NCBI GenBank assembly: GCA_963700735.1 | Contig: CAVOYR010000004.1 | Location: 1 to 64,000 of the forward strand | Reading direction: 5' to 3' | Length of the DNA: 64,000 nucleotides | Origin: Anderseniella sp963700735 | GTDB lineage: Bacteria; Pseudomonadota; Alphaproteobacteria; Rhizobiales; Aestuariivirgaceae | Part shown: positions 1-9,360 of the stretch, piece by piece | Position numbering within the stretch: position 1 is the stretch's first letter | Layout: each line of letters begins with the position of its first letter | Translations under genes and position numbers: made by a program | The notes under the pieces: generated by a model | Database searches by the model: none | Told to the model about the DNA's origin: nothing | What the model saw: the letters and a program-made list of their open reading frames with translations, nothing else

Positions 1-271
1 ATCCCTCTCTCTCCGCCACCTATCATATTGATTTAAATAGATAATTTGATTTTTTGAGCTTGCCGGCAATAGTCCCGAAAGTACGGGACGTTAGCTGTGC
101 GACACCAACATGACCGGGTGGGAGAGCAGACCAGAGAGCGCCGGGTAAGTCATTCTCGCCTCCATTCTCTCCAATCCGGAGTTCGGCGGTTCGCTTCCTG
201 CCGCTGTGATGGGCCAGCCTGGTCAACCAGTCGAGCCGGAGCAGCGCCAGGAGTTGGCAGAACCAGTGTTC
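1..271. other. Left edge, no gene recognised
   Basis: I see no supportable gene here. Short open frames cross this stretch on both strands, but none resembles a known protein. It lies beyond the 3' end of the broken recombinase gene and may be the outer part of the same decayed element, which would continue beyond the window. Confidence 0.4.
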
Positions 272-2028
<1,757 letters not shown>

Positions 2029-2033
2029 ACCGG

Positions 2034-2444
2034 TCAACTCCCTGAGTCGACCTGCGATGCTGATCGCTCGCTCCGCGTCTTCAGGCCGAAGAACACGGGG
2101 CCGGACCATTTCTGGCCGGTGATCTCACGGGCGATGCGCGACAGGCTCTTCCAGCTCTCTCCCTTCCATTCGAAGCCGGCATCCGTCACCAGCACCTCGT
2201 GGGTGGTGCCATGCCACTGGCGGATCAGCCGGGTGCCGGCCTTGGGTCGAGGTGCAGCAGGCGTGATCGATCTTGCATCCTTGCCGCCGGACGCGACCTG
2301 CTTGAGCTGGCGAGCAAGGGCGGGCTTGAGGCCACCCCATCGCTGTTCCTGCAGCCGGTGGGCCAGCGAGCGCACCAGCAGGTCCCGGCTCATCTGCCGG
2401 AACGGCGGCCGGCCATAGCACCGGGTCCATTCCGCCACCAGCAC
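2034..2444 (-). CDS. DUF2924 domain protein of recombinase cassette
   Basis: The translation matches the DUF2924 family: an N-terminal helix with WTRCYGRPPF, a middle KAGTRLIRQWHGTTHEVLV segment, and a C-terminal ITGQKWSGPVFFGLK. The biochemical role is unknown; the family nearly always sits between a DUF3489 gene and a large serine recombinase, as here. The start is uncertain. The frame begins at a GTG (2444), but in the same frame the sequence upstream also reads like protein (SDEDFNHYLDSLDTLDRQ) without an initiation codon. An indel may therefore have removed the original start, probably the ATG near 2513. The 3' end lies 5 bases from the recombinase start, indicating an operon. Probably not functional, given the state of its neighbours. 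Confidence 0.7.
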   Translation of the reverse strand: MLVAEWTRCYGRPPFRQMSRDLLVRSLAHRLQEQRWGGLKPALARQLKQVASGGKDARSITPAAPRPKAGTRLIRQWHGTTHEVLVTDAGFEWKGESWKSLSRIAREITGQKWSGPVFFGLKTRSERSASQVDSGS

Positions 2445-2513
2445 CTGCCGGTCCAGGGTGTCGAGGCTGTCGAGATAGTGATTGAAGTCTTCATCACTCT
2501 TGACGGGAGCGCA

Positions 2514-3067
2514 TCACTGGCCTCCCTTCTTCAGTGTTGAAGCCAGCCGGTAGCGCCGCGTGCCGGAGCGGTCCGGCTCGCTGATCAGCTCCAGCCCCAT
2601 CTTCCTGCGCACGGTGCCTGACAGGAAGCCGCGCACGCTGTGGGCCTGCCAGCCGGTGGCGGCCTGCAGTTCCTCGAGGGAGGCGCCAGACTTTTCCGGA
2701 CAGCAGGCGCAGGAGGGTGGCAGACCGCGTCGAGGAACCCTGCGAAGATGATTTTGATCTGGTGCGGGTCTGACGCTCTGCCGGCTTTGCCTGGGGCGCC
2801 TCGCTTGTGCCAGTCTCCAGCGCGGCCCGGCCGGCATCGGTCAGCACGAGGGTGATGGGCCGCAAGTCGTCTGCGGTCTTCCAGGCAGCCTGACCCTTGC
2901 TGGCGGCTACCTCGGAGATCGAGGTCGGCTTTGAGCAGGGCATTGAGGCTTCGCTCGAGTGCGGCGCCTTTCGCTCGGATGGTGTCGGGCACCGGCAGCA
3001 GGCAACCGTCATCGCGATTGGCGGCGGCATTGAGCAGGACGAGCTGGGTGTCGGTAAGCCTGGGCAT
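2514..3067 (-). pseudogene. DUF3489 protein gene, frameshifted
   Basis: Starts at the ATG at 3067 behind a good ribosome-binding site (AAGGAG) and reads MPRLTDTQLVLLNAAANRDD, the conserved beginning of DUF3489 proteins. The middle part (DDLRPITLVLTDAGRAAL) continues in a second frame and the C-terminal winged-helix-like part (ATGWQAHSVRGFLSGTVRRK) in a third. Shifts lie near 2925 and 2705. The family is small (about 150-190 residues) and presumed DNA-binding; its job in recombinase cassettes is not established. First gene of the cassette, now broken. Confidence 0.75.
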
Positions 3068-3740
3068 GGGGTGGTTCTCCTTGTCAGGATCTGGCCCTGC
3101 ACCTGTTGCAGGGCCTTGCACCACCCCGAGCCCGGCATCTCGGCCGGGCTCATGCTTTCTCCTGTTCGGACGTATCAATTCGCCGGCCAGGGTGACCCCA
3201 GCAACGCTCGCTTCGCCGCGCCAGTCCAGTTCTTTCTGGAGCGTCATTCCTTCAGCTTTTGGAAGCGGTCAATGACGAGCAGGGTCGCTGCCGGTCTGGC
3301 GGGCTTGTCACAAGCAGTGAGAGCGTACTGTAATAGACCCGCTGGTAGCGCAGATCAGGCTGCTGGCTGAAAGTCAGGCATCACAGCGAAAACTGAAAGC
3401 AGACTGGCCGTTAGTCCAAAATTCAAGGTTCGGCTGAAGTCGTTCTGAACGTCGCCGAACAGACCCAATCTGAACGAGCCGCTGTCATATCCGACCCAAT
3501 GCTGTCATTCGGCATGGCTCAAGAGAATGTCTGCTGTGGCTCCAAAAGCGGACTCTATCGGCCGCTGACCGGAGAGTTTGTTACGTGCCATTAGCTGCCG
3601 GTTTAGCCATCGCACTTTCAAGGTTGGCTGTGCGGGACCAAGCCCCCGTTCAATTCACCCAAGCGAAAGCCCCTGCTGCAAATCTGAAAGGGACATTCAA
3701 TACGCCGATTGGATGGCTAAAATTGCGCTTCGTCATCGAA
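3068..3740. other. Spacer right of recombinase cassette, no gene supported
   Basis: About 670 bases with lower GC than the rest of the window. The only sizeable plus-strand frame (from 3578, 97 codons) has a composition unlike a protein and no recognisable family. It may be degraded island DNA. The cassette promoter for the DUF3489 gene should lie around 3080-3150 on the minus strand, but I cannot point to clear boxes. Confidence 0.4.
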
Positions 3741-3773
3741 AACAAAAACCCGCCCGGCAATTAACCGGACGGG
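3741..3773 (-). terminator. Rho-independent terminator of the beta-barrel gene
   Basis: On the minus strand a 9-bp stem (CCCGTCCGG / CCGGGCGGG, one G-U pair) with a 7-base loop is followed directly by TTTTTGTTTT. It sits about 100 bases downstream of the outer-membrane protein stop codon, so it should end that transcript. On the plus strand the same stem has a C-A mismatch and lacks a tight T run. Confidence 0.85.
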
Positions 3774-3874
3774 AGCTATTTTCTTCATCTTTGCAGGGGC
3801 ATGAAGATAAGAAGCGATGTTCGTCTCATAACTCGATTTTACGAATGCCTCGTTGCGCACCCAATATCTAAAAA

Positions 3875-4609
3875 TTAGAACTTGAAGTTCACGCCAGCGG
3901 TCGCTGTAAGAACAGACCTGTCCGCTCTCATACGGAAGCCATCTTGATTAAGTGACGTTACACTGCCGAAGTCCATGTAAAGAACTTCGCCCTTGATGGA
4001 AACGCTTTCGGAAAAAGCATACTCTATGCCGCCGCCTGCAACCCATCCCAATTCAACGTCGCCAAAGTCAGGCCAGCTGTCGGTTGGATCGCCGAACTCG
4101 GTCCAGACATGATCAAAAAAGCCAATAGCCAAGCCGCCGGTCGCGTATGGCAAAATCCTGTCCATTGCAAATCCAATCCGCCCTCTCACTGTGGCGAACG
4201 CATTGAGGTCATTTTGAACTATGCCTAAGGTACCCATGGGACTATCGCCCGTATTGTTTAAGTCGCTGGACAAGGTTCTGCGAGTTCCAGAGTAATTCAG
4301 TGAACCTTCAATACCGTAGACGATATTTTGTACCTGCATATTGTAGCCAATTTGGCCACCAAAAGTGATCCCGTCAGAACCAGCAGAAAACGTCTCTCCG
4401 TCCCAGAATGGTGAATTGAGGCCATTTCCCCAGTCGTCATCCACATCATACCAAGTCGAGTCAAAGTCCGCATAGCCGATGTTTCCACCAGCATAAAATC
4501 CGGTCCAATTGTGGCTAACTGGATAATCCATCAAGTCTGCGGCATGCGACGTCGATGCAGATACGCCGAGAGTAAGGGCAGCAACTGCGCCCATAAGGAA
4601 CTTCTTCAT
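3875..4609 (-). CDS. Outer-membrane beta-barrel protein (Omp25/porin-like)
   Basis: Encodes 244 residues starting MKKFLMGAVAALTLGVSAS, a typical signal peptide cleaved after SHA-A near residue 23. The mature part reads as an eight-strand outer-membrane barrel of the Omp25/Omp31 type found in rhizobia: NWTGFYAGGNIGY in the first strand, a central TFGGQIGYNMQVQNIVYGIE, VRGRIGFAMDRILPYATGG, and a C-terminal strand ending in phenylalanine (AGVNFKF), the usual assembly signal. I chose the internal ATG at 4609 because it begins the signal peptide and follows an AGGGG site. The family holds structural or adhesion-type surface proteins, not necessarily true porins. It stands alone in AT-rich DNA with its own terminator, so it may have been brought in with the island. 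Confidence 0.85.
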   Translation of the reverse strand: MKKFLMGAVAALTLGVSASTSHAADLMDYPVSHNWTGFYAGGNIGYADFDSTWYDVDDDWGNGLNSPFWDGETFSAGSDGITFGGQIGYNMQVQNIVYGIEGSLNYSGTRRTLSSDLNNTGDSPMGTLGIVQNDLNAFATVRGRIGFAMDRILPYATGGLAIGFFDHVWTEFGDPTDSWPDFGDVELGWVAGGGIEYAFSESVSIKGEVLYMDFGSVTSLNQDGFRMRADRSVLTATAGVNFKF

Positions 4610-5337
4610 ATGATTGACCCCTGTGATTTGGCCCATTTAAACGATCACTTTGCGCAATCTGGTCAGCACGCTGACGTGGGGATGTCTAACTTGCAATGAA
4701 AATAGGCCGCGAAGGTAATTTTCTTCATAGTTGTGACATATTGGCCACAGCTCGATATGGCGCTCAAAATTGCACTTTGAAGTCACAAAATGACACATTG
4801 CTACCCATGGAGTTTGTGAACCAAATGTCCACAAAGGGCTTATTCTGTTGACAAGGTCAAAAAACGGGTCACTCGCTTTTTCGTTGTCGGAGTGAAATAT
4901 AGAAAACCAGCAATAGATTTGTTCGCCCTGACTTCACAAGCGCATCAGGAACGTGATGATCGAAAATCAGGTGCCCATTCGGTCAAAATTTCTCATACCA
5001 TCTCTTCTATGAGGCGGAAATTTTCGGACCACAGGCGAATGGGAACTTTTTCAACACTATCGGCTCGTTGCCGCCTTTAGCTGCAACGCACCAAGCTGTC
5101 CGCATGGGGTCAACTGCGGTCGGTTTTGATTGCCACTGAGAGCGTCTGCTATTGCACCAAAAGCGGATGATGTGCGCACTTCGCAAGCCGATGAGGCTCC
5201 GAACCGTCCGCTAACCAGGTTTGCTTCTGTCTCACAAGCTGAGCAGTTTAGTGCGAATATTGGGCAACTGCTTACACGAAAACTACACGCCAACTATGGA
5301 TCTGGGGATCAGCTGGAAGCTAACTCATTGAAAAGAA
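4610..5337. other. AT-richer spacer between beta-barrel gene and tRNA-Phe
   Basis: No gene is supported in these about 730 bases. The promoter of the beta-barrel gene must lie at the left end on the minus strand. A TTGACA hexamer occurs near 4848 on the plus strand but has no convincing -10 partner. The stretch faces the 3' end of tRNA-Phe, the usual side for integration of mobile elements; I found no second copy of the tRNA 3' end within the window. Confidence 0.4.
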
Positions 5338-5413
5338 TGGTGCCCAGGGCCGGAATCGAACCAGCGACACGCGGATTTTCAATCCGCTGCTCTACCAACT
5401 GAGCTACCTGGGC
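5338..5413 (-). tRNA. tRNA-Phe (anticodon GAA)
   Basis: A full cloverleaf is visible on the minus strand: acceptor GCCCAGG/CCTGGGC with discriminator A and an encoded CCA, D-stem GCTC/GAGC, anticodon stem GCGGA/TCCGC around loop TTGAAAA, and T-arm with TTCGATT. The anticodon GAA reads Phe codons. Next to yacG, its usual neighbour in this group. Confidence 0.97.
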
Positions 5414-5555
5414 ATGCAGGCGAAGCGCGTATAGTGCGCCCGTGCGAGACGGCCTTATAGGTGATCGGGTTGGCGCTGTCCAGCGTCTACGCACCGGATT
5501 TTCAAGCCCGTCCGGCAGCCGCCGCCGCTGCGTTCCGGGCCACCCGTTGGCAGTC

Positions 5556-5801
5556 TCAGTCGTCGCGATCTTCACGCCGTTCGGGTGACACCTCACCGGC
5601 CATGTCGTCGAAGTCTGGTGGCTCCGCTGCCGGAATCGCATACGCGCCGCCCAGCCAGCGATGCAGGTCCACATCGGCACAGCGCGTGGAACAGAACGGA
5701 TGATATTTCTGCGCCGACAGCTTTCCGCACACGGGGCAGGGCCGGCGCTTCCTCAGCCGCACCGGGTGAACCGGCTTGCTGTTGTCACCCGAGCCGTTCA
5801 C
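5556..5801 (-). CDS. yacG: DNA gyrase inhibitor YacG
   Basis: A small zinc-binding protein of 81 residues that in E. coli binds GyrB and inhibits gyrase. The four zinc cysteines are clear: CPVCG near residue 22 and FCSTRCADVDL about 15 residues later, followed by HRWLGGAYAIP and an acidic tail, all typical of YacG. I chose the GTG at 5801 because GGAGG lies 8 bases upstream within the end of maf; an upstream ATG at 5831 in the same frame would need translation deeper inside maf. It starts 4 bases after the maf stop, so the two are almost certainly cotranscribed and translationally coupled. Confidence 0.88.
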   Translation of the reverse strand: MNGSGDNSKPVHPVRLRKRRPCPVCGKLSAQKYHPFCSTRCADVDLHRWLGGAYAIPAAEPPDFDDMAGEVSPERREDRDD

Positions 5802-5805
5802 CGGA

Positions 5806-6432
5806 TCAGACCTCCGGCATCCAGTGGGCATAGACCGGGTAACCGGCAGCCTGCAGCATCTGCTGGCTTTCATGCACCGGCAGCCCGACCACGCAGGTGT
5901 ACGAGCCCGACAGGAACCGCACGAACGCTGCTGCCTTGCCCTGTATGGCATAGCCCCCCGCCTTGCCGCGCCACTCGTCGGACAGCAGGTAGGCATCGAT
6001 ATCTGCCCGCGACAGCCGCTTGAAACGCACCCGCGTATCAACCACCCGTGACTTCTCGCGCCCGTCGGGAGACACCACGGCAATCGACGTAAACACCCGG
6101 TGCGCGCGGCCTGACAGCAGCAGCAACGCCTCGCGCGCTTCGTCCGCCGACTGCGGCTTGTCGACCACCCGGCGGCCCACGCTCACAACGGTGTCCGCTG
6201 CCAGGATATAGACGTTGTCGCCAAGGTTCCTGACCAGCGCGGACGAGCGCGCGGCCTGCGCCTTTTCGCGCGCCAGCCGCAACGACAATCCGCGCGGCAA
6301 TTCGCGCTTCTGCGGGGTTTCGTCAATGTCCACCGGGTTCAGCAGGTCTGGAAAGATTCCGACCTGCTCGATCAGCGCCAGCCGCCGGGGCGATGCACTC
6401 GCCAGCACCAGTTTTGCTTCAGTATCCGCCAT
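5806..6432 (-). CDS. maf: Maf family nucleoside-triphosphate pyrophosphatase
   Basis: Encodes 208 residues. Maf proteins hydrolyse non-canonical or specific nucleoside triphosphates to monophosphates in the cytoplasm (house-cleaning enzymes linked to septum control). The N-terminal substrate loop ASASPRR is at residues 9-15, the acidic motif LAADTVV near 77, and the conserved GKAGGYAIQGKAA region near residue 165. The ATG at 6432 places the family motif at the usual position; the longer open frame upstream has no homology. The copy lies directly before yacG. In related genomes infA usually precedes maf, but here only about 100 bases separate it from the phosphatase gene. Whether the substrate is dTTP/UTP or a modified nucleotide cannot be read from the sequence. 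Confidence 0.9.
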   Translation of the reverse strand: MADTEAKLVLASASPRRLALIEQVGIFPDLLNPVDIDETPQKRELPRGLSLRLAREKAQAARSSALVRNLGDNVYILAADTVVSVGRRVVDKPQSADEAREALLLLSGRAHRVFTSIAVVSPDGREKSRVVDTRVRFKRLSRADIDAYLLSDEWRGKAGGYAIQGKAAAFVRFLSGSYTCVVGLPVHESQQMLQAAGYPVYAHWMPEV

Positions 6433-6538
6433 CACAATCGCATCGTTCGAACTTGCCCTTGTCAACAAGCTGGTATGTGCACCGGATTCTCGCACCTTGT
6501 CCAGCATGGCCGGTACTGCCAAGTGTCCGCACGTGCCT

Positions 6539-6985
6539 TCACACGCTGGGCAGGCCGGTACCGCCAAACCGGCTGAGAATGCGCCGTTTCAGGTTGTCGC
6601 GGCTCATCCGGTAGGCATCGAGAATCTGCTCGCGGCTGCCCTGCGTCATCGACGGATCGATGGTTGGCCAGTACTCCACGTCGATGGCCATTGTGCGGGT
6701 CATCTCCATGGCCTTGTGATGGGCTTCCGGTGACAGCGAAATCACCAGGTCGAAGCTGGAATCCTCCAGGTCGTCGAACGCCTTTGACACATGCCGCGCA
6801 GGATAGATGCCGATTTCCTCCAGCACCTCGATGATGAACTCGTCGCGCGCACCGGCGCGCACGCCGCAACTGTCCACGAATACCTTGTGCCCGTAATAGT
6901 GCTTCATCATGGCTTCGGCCATGGGCGAGCGGATCGAGTTCTCGCTGCAGGCAAACAGCACCGCGCCTGGCAGGTCTGCGCTCAT
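6539..6985 (-). CDS. Low-molecular-weight phosphatase (LMWPc family)
   Basis: Encodes 148 residues with the phosphotyrosine-phosphatase P-loop C-X5-R-S visible as CSENSIRSP near residue 12 and the general-acid DPS motif in WPTIDPSMT near 110. This fold covers low-molecular-weight protein tyrosine phosphatases and thioredoxin-coupled arsenate reductases. The position between UPF0262 and maf is conserved in rhizobia, where the gene is annotated either way. No extra resolving cysteines typical of ArsC are evident, so phosphatase is favoured. I use the ATG at 6985 (MSADLPGAVLF); the longer frame starting with TTG at 7030 would overlap the previous gene. Confidence 0.82.
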   Translation of the reverse strand: MSADLPGAVLFACSENSIRSPMAEAMMKHYYGHKVFVDSCGVRAGARDEFIIEVLEEIGIYPARHVSKAFDDLEDSSFDLVISLSPEAHHKAMEMTRTMAIDVEYWPTIDPSMTQGSREQILDAYRMSRDNLKRRILSRFGGTGLPSV

Positions 6986-7005
6986 GGATGCAACTGCCCC
7001 ATGCC

Positions 7006-7482
7006 CTAGCCGCGCCAGTGCAACACGCAAACAAGGGTGAACAGGCGGCGCGCGGTATCAAGGTCAACGGTAACCTTGCCATCCAGCCGGTCCTGCAGGA
7101 TCTGGCTGCCTTCGTTGTGCAAGCCCCGGCGTGCCATGTCGATGGTCTCGATCTGGCTGGGCGTGGCGGTGCGAATGGCCTGGTAGTAGCTTTCGCAGAT
7201 CGCGTAATAGTCCTTCACGATGCGCCGCAACGGTGACAGCGCCAACCCGATGACAGCGCAGGTCTCGCCCGAGGCATCGGAGATGTTCAGCACCAGCTTG
7301 GTGCCGTCGATGGCCAGGTTCAGGTCGTACGGACCGCTGTCGCGGCCCTCGACCTTGAACTCGTTTGATTCGAGCAGGTCGTAGATGGCAACCTTGCGCT
7401 CATGATCAACGTCAGCCGAGAACGTCCTGGACAGGTTGTCGTCCAGTTTCACGTTCACCAGCTTGTCCGTCGTCTTGGTCAT
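7006..7482 (-). CDS. UPF0262 family protein
   Basis: Encodes 158 residues matching the UPF0262 family, restricted to alphaproteobacteria and without known function. Recognisable parts are ERKVAIYDLLESNEF near residue 28, the GPYDLNLAIDGTKLVLNI region, and the long helix SPLRRIVKDYYAICESYY near residue 85. No signal peptide or membrane segment is seen. ATG 7482 is preferred over an ATG six codons upstream because it fits the family start. It lies between hisD and the phosphatase on the same strand with short spacers, consistent with a single transcript. Confidence 0.85.
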   Translation of the reverse strand: MTKTTDKLVNVKLDDNLSRTFSADVDHERKVAIYDLLESNEFKVEGRDSGPYDLNLAIDGTKLVLNISDASGETCAVIGLALSPLRRIVKDYYAICESYYQAIRTATPSQIETIDMARRGLHNEGSQILQDRLDGKVTVDLDTARRLFTLVCVLHWRG

Positions 7483-7557
7483 GGGGCTATCCGGTGGCAT
7501 TGCTCAACCTGCGCCTGCGAAGGCGGGTGCTGTATTCCGCATCGCACGGCGGCGCGC

Positions 7558-8853
7558 TCAGGGCAAGTTCAACCGCACGGCCACAGACCGTGCGTGCGCT
7601 TCCAGGCCTTCGCAGCGCCCGAGCGTTACCGCGTCCGGCCCGATGCTGCGCAAGGCGTCCGCGCTGCATTTCAGTATCGAGGTGCGCTTCATGAAATCGA
7701 GCACGTTCAGGCCGGACGAATAGCGCGCACTGCGGGCGGTCGGCAGCACGTGATTGGTACCACCCACATAGTCGCCCACCGCCTCGGGCGTGTAGGCACC
7801 GATGAAGATTGCCCCTGCGTTGCGCACCCGGCCCGCGATGTCCTCCGCGTCGTCACAGATGATCTCGAGGTGTTCAGGCGCCAGCCTGTTGACCAGCGGC
7901 ACGGCCTCTGCCAGCGACGGCACGGTGATGATGCAGCCGAAGTCCCGCCAGCTTGCCCCGGCAATATCGGCCTTCGGCAGCGTGGCGAGCTGGCTTTCAA
8001 CCTCGCGCAGCACCGTCTCGGCGAAGGCATCGGACGTGCAGATCAGGATCGACTGGGCCGAATGGTCATGCTCGGCCTGTGCCAGCAGGTCTGCTGCCAC
8101 CCAACCTGCGTTGGCAGTATCGTCGGCCATGATCAGGACCTCGGACGGGCCGGCAATCATGTCGATGCCGACGATGCCAAACACTTGCCGCTTGGCCGCA
8201 GCCACAAAGGCATTGCCGGGTCCGACGATCTTGGCGACCGGCCTGATCGTCGCTGTGCCATGGGCAAGCGCTGCAATGGCTTGCGCGCCGCCGATGGTGT
8301 GCACCTCGCTGACGCCTGCAACACGCGCTGCGGCAATCACCTGCGGATTGACGATGCCGTCGGGTGTCGGCACCACCATCACCAGCCGCTCCACGCCCGC
8401 CACGTGGGCGGGAATGGCGTTCATCAGCACCGATGACGGATAGGCGGCAAGCCCGCCCGGCACGTACAGGCCAGCCGCCTCGACGGCGGTCCAGCGGTGG
8501 CCAAGCTCGACGCCCTTGTCGTCGGTGTAGCGGTCATCGGCAGGAAGCTGGCGCTGATGGTACGACCGGATGCGCGCAGCCGCTGCCTCGAGCGCGTCCA
8601 GCACGTGAGGTTCGCAGCGGTCTGCCCAGCGTGCCATGTCATCGGCACCCATGCGCGCACCGCTGGCCGGCAGGTCGAAGCGGTCGAACCTGGCCGTGTA
8701 CTCGCGCACGGCCTCATCGCCGCGATTGCGTACATCGGCAATGATCCCGGCGACCGCGTCGTTCACGTCGGCGGACTGCTCGCGCTTTTCACCCAGCAGT
8801 TCGCCAAAGCCGGTCTCGAAGTCGGCCGACCTTGCATCAAGACGCCGTGTCAT
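7558..8853 (-). CDS. hisD: Histidinol dehydrogenase
   Basis: Catalyses the last two steps of histidine synthesis, NAD-dependent oxidation of L-histidinol to histidine, using a zinc ion. The 431 residues match the family length. The signature GPGNAFVAAAKRQVFG and the following DMIAGPSEVLI are intact, as are the catalytic RLAPEHLEI and the FIGAYTPEAVGDYVGGTNH segment carrying zinc ligands. The ATG at 8853 overlaps the restored stop of the upstream DUF2948 gene as ATGA, indicating translational coupling. No other his gene is in the window. Confidence 0.96.
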   Translation of the reverse strand: MTRRLDARSADFETGFGELLGEKREQSADVNDAVAGIIADVRNRGDEAVREYTARFDRFDLPASGARMGADDMARWADRCEPHVLDALEAAAARIRSYHQRQLPADDRYTDDKGVELGHRWTAVEAAGLYVPGGLAAYPSSVLMNAIPAHVAGVERLVMVVPTPDGIVNPQVIAAARVAGVSEVHTIGGAQAIAALAHGTATIRPVAKIVGPGNAFVAAAKRQVFGIVGIDMIAGPSEVLIMADDTANAGWVAADLLAQAEHDHSAQSILICTSDAFAETVLREVESQLATLPKADIAGASWRDFGCIITVPSLAEAVPLVNRLAPEHLEIICDDAEDIAGRVRNAGAIFIGAYTPEAVGDYVGGTNHVLPTARSARYSSGLNVLDFMKRTSILKCSADALRSIGPDAVTLGRCEGLEAHARSVAVRLNLP

Positions 8854-9312
8854 TGCGAGGTGCCCTCGTCATCGAGGTCATGGGCAGGCCGTGCCCTGGC
8901 GGTCCACTTCGGCCCCAGGTCCGCCATCGCCACCTCGATGCACTCGACCTCGCGCCCTGATCGCCCCGCCACCCGCAAAGGTCAGCACGATGGCGCCTTC
9001 GGGCGAGACATCTCCCGGTTCGAAGCTGATCGCAAGAAGCGACAGGATGGCGGTGGGATCGTCCATGACAATGTTGGAGGCAGTAACCCGGCTGACCCGC
9101 GAAACCTGCAGGCCGGTCTGGCGGCGCTCGCCCGTGCCGGACCCGGCATCGGACAAATGGTCATACCGGTTGGCGACCAGGGCAAGCTTGGCCGGGCCAC
9201 GCATCCAGCGCACATCGCCGACGTGCATCACGGCGTCCTGCATCTGGGCCGAGATGACCGCGAGGTCATCAGCGTCGAGAGCCACCAGTTTGGTTGCGGA
9301 TGTGTCTGTCAT
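8850..9312 (-). pseudogene. DUF2948 family gene with a single-base frameshift
   Basis: Begins MTDTSATKLVALDADDLAVI, the typical start of DUF2948 proteins (about 150 residues, unknown function, alphaproteobacteria only). The family sequence runs through FEPGDVSPEGAIVLTFAGGG. Then, near 8965, the frame shifts by one base. In the shifted frame the expected C-terminal part EVECIEVAMADLGPKW follows and ends in a TGA overlapping the hisD ATG. As read, the open frame continues into unrelated sequence and stops at 8878. The preserved tail and the ATGA junction show that the ancestral gene ended at 8850. The shift is either a very recent mutation or a base error. It sits between murA and hisD, its usual place. 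Confidence 0.8.
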
Positions 9313-9360
9313 TACCCGTGGAGTAAAGCTGTGGACCGCCGGCAGCCTGCCCGCCCTCGG

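Noticed and set aside
3578..3871. A 97-codon plus-strand open frame
   Set aside because: No family, crosses the terminator region and faces the beta-barrel gene; not supported as a gene.
4848..4885. TTGACA as a plus-strand promoter
   Set aside because: No -10 hexamer at a fitting distance and no gene downstream.
6539..6985. Arsenate reductase
   Set aside because: The P-loop fits, but no typical extra redox cysteines and no ars genes are near; phosphatase kept as the call.
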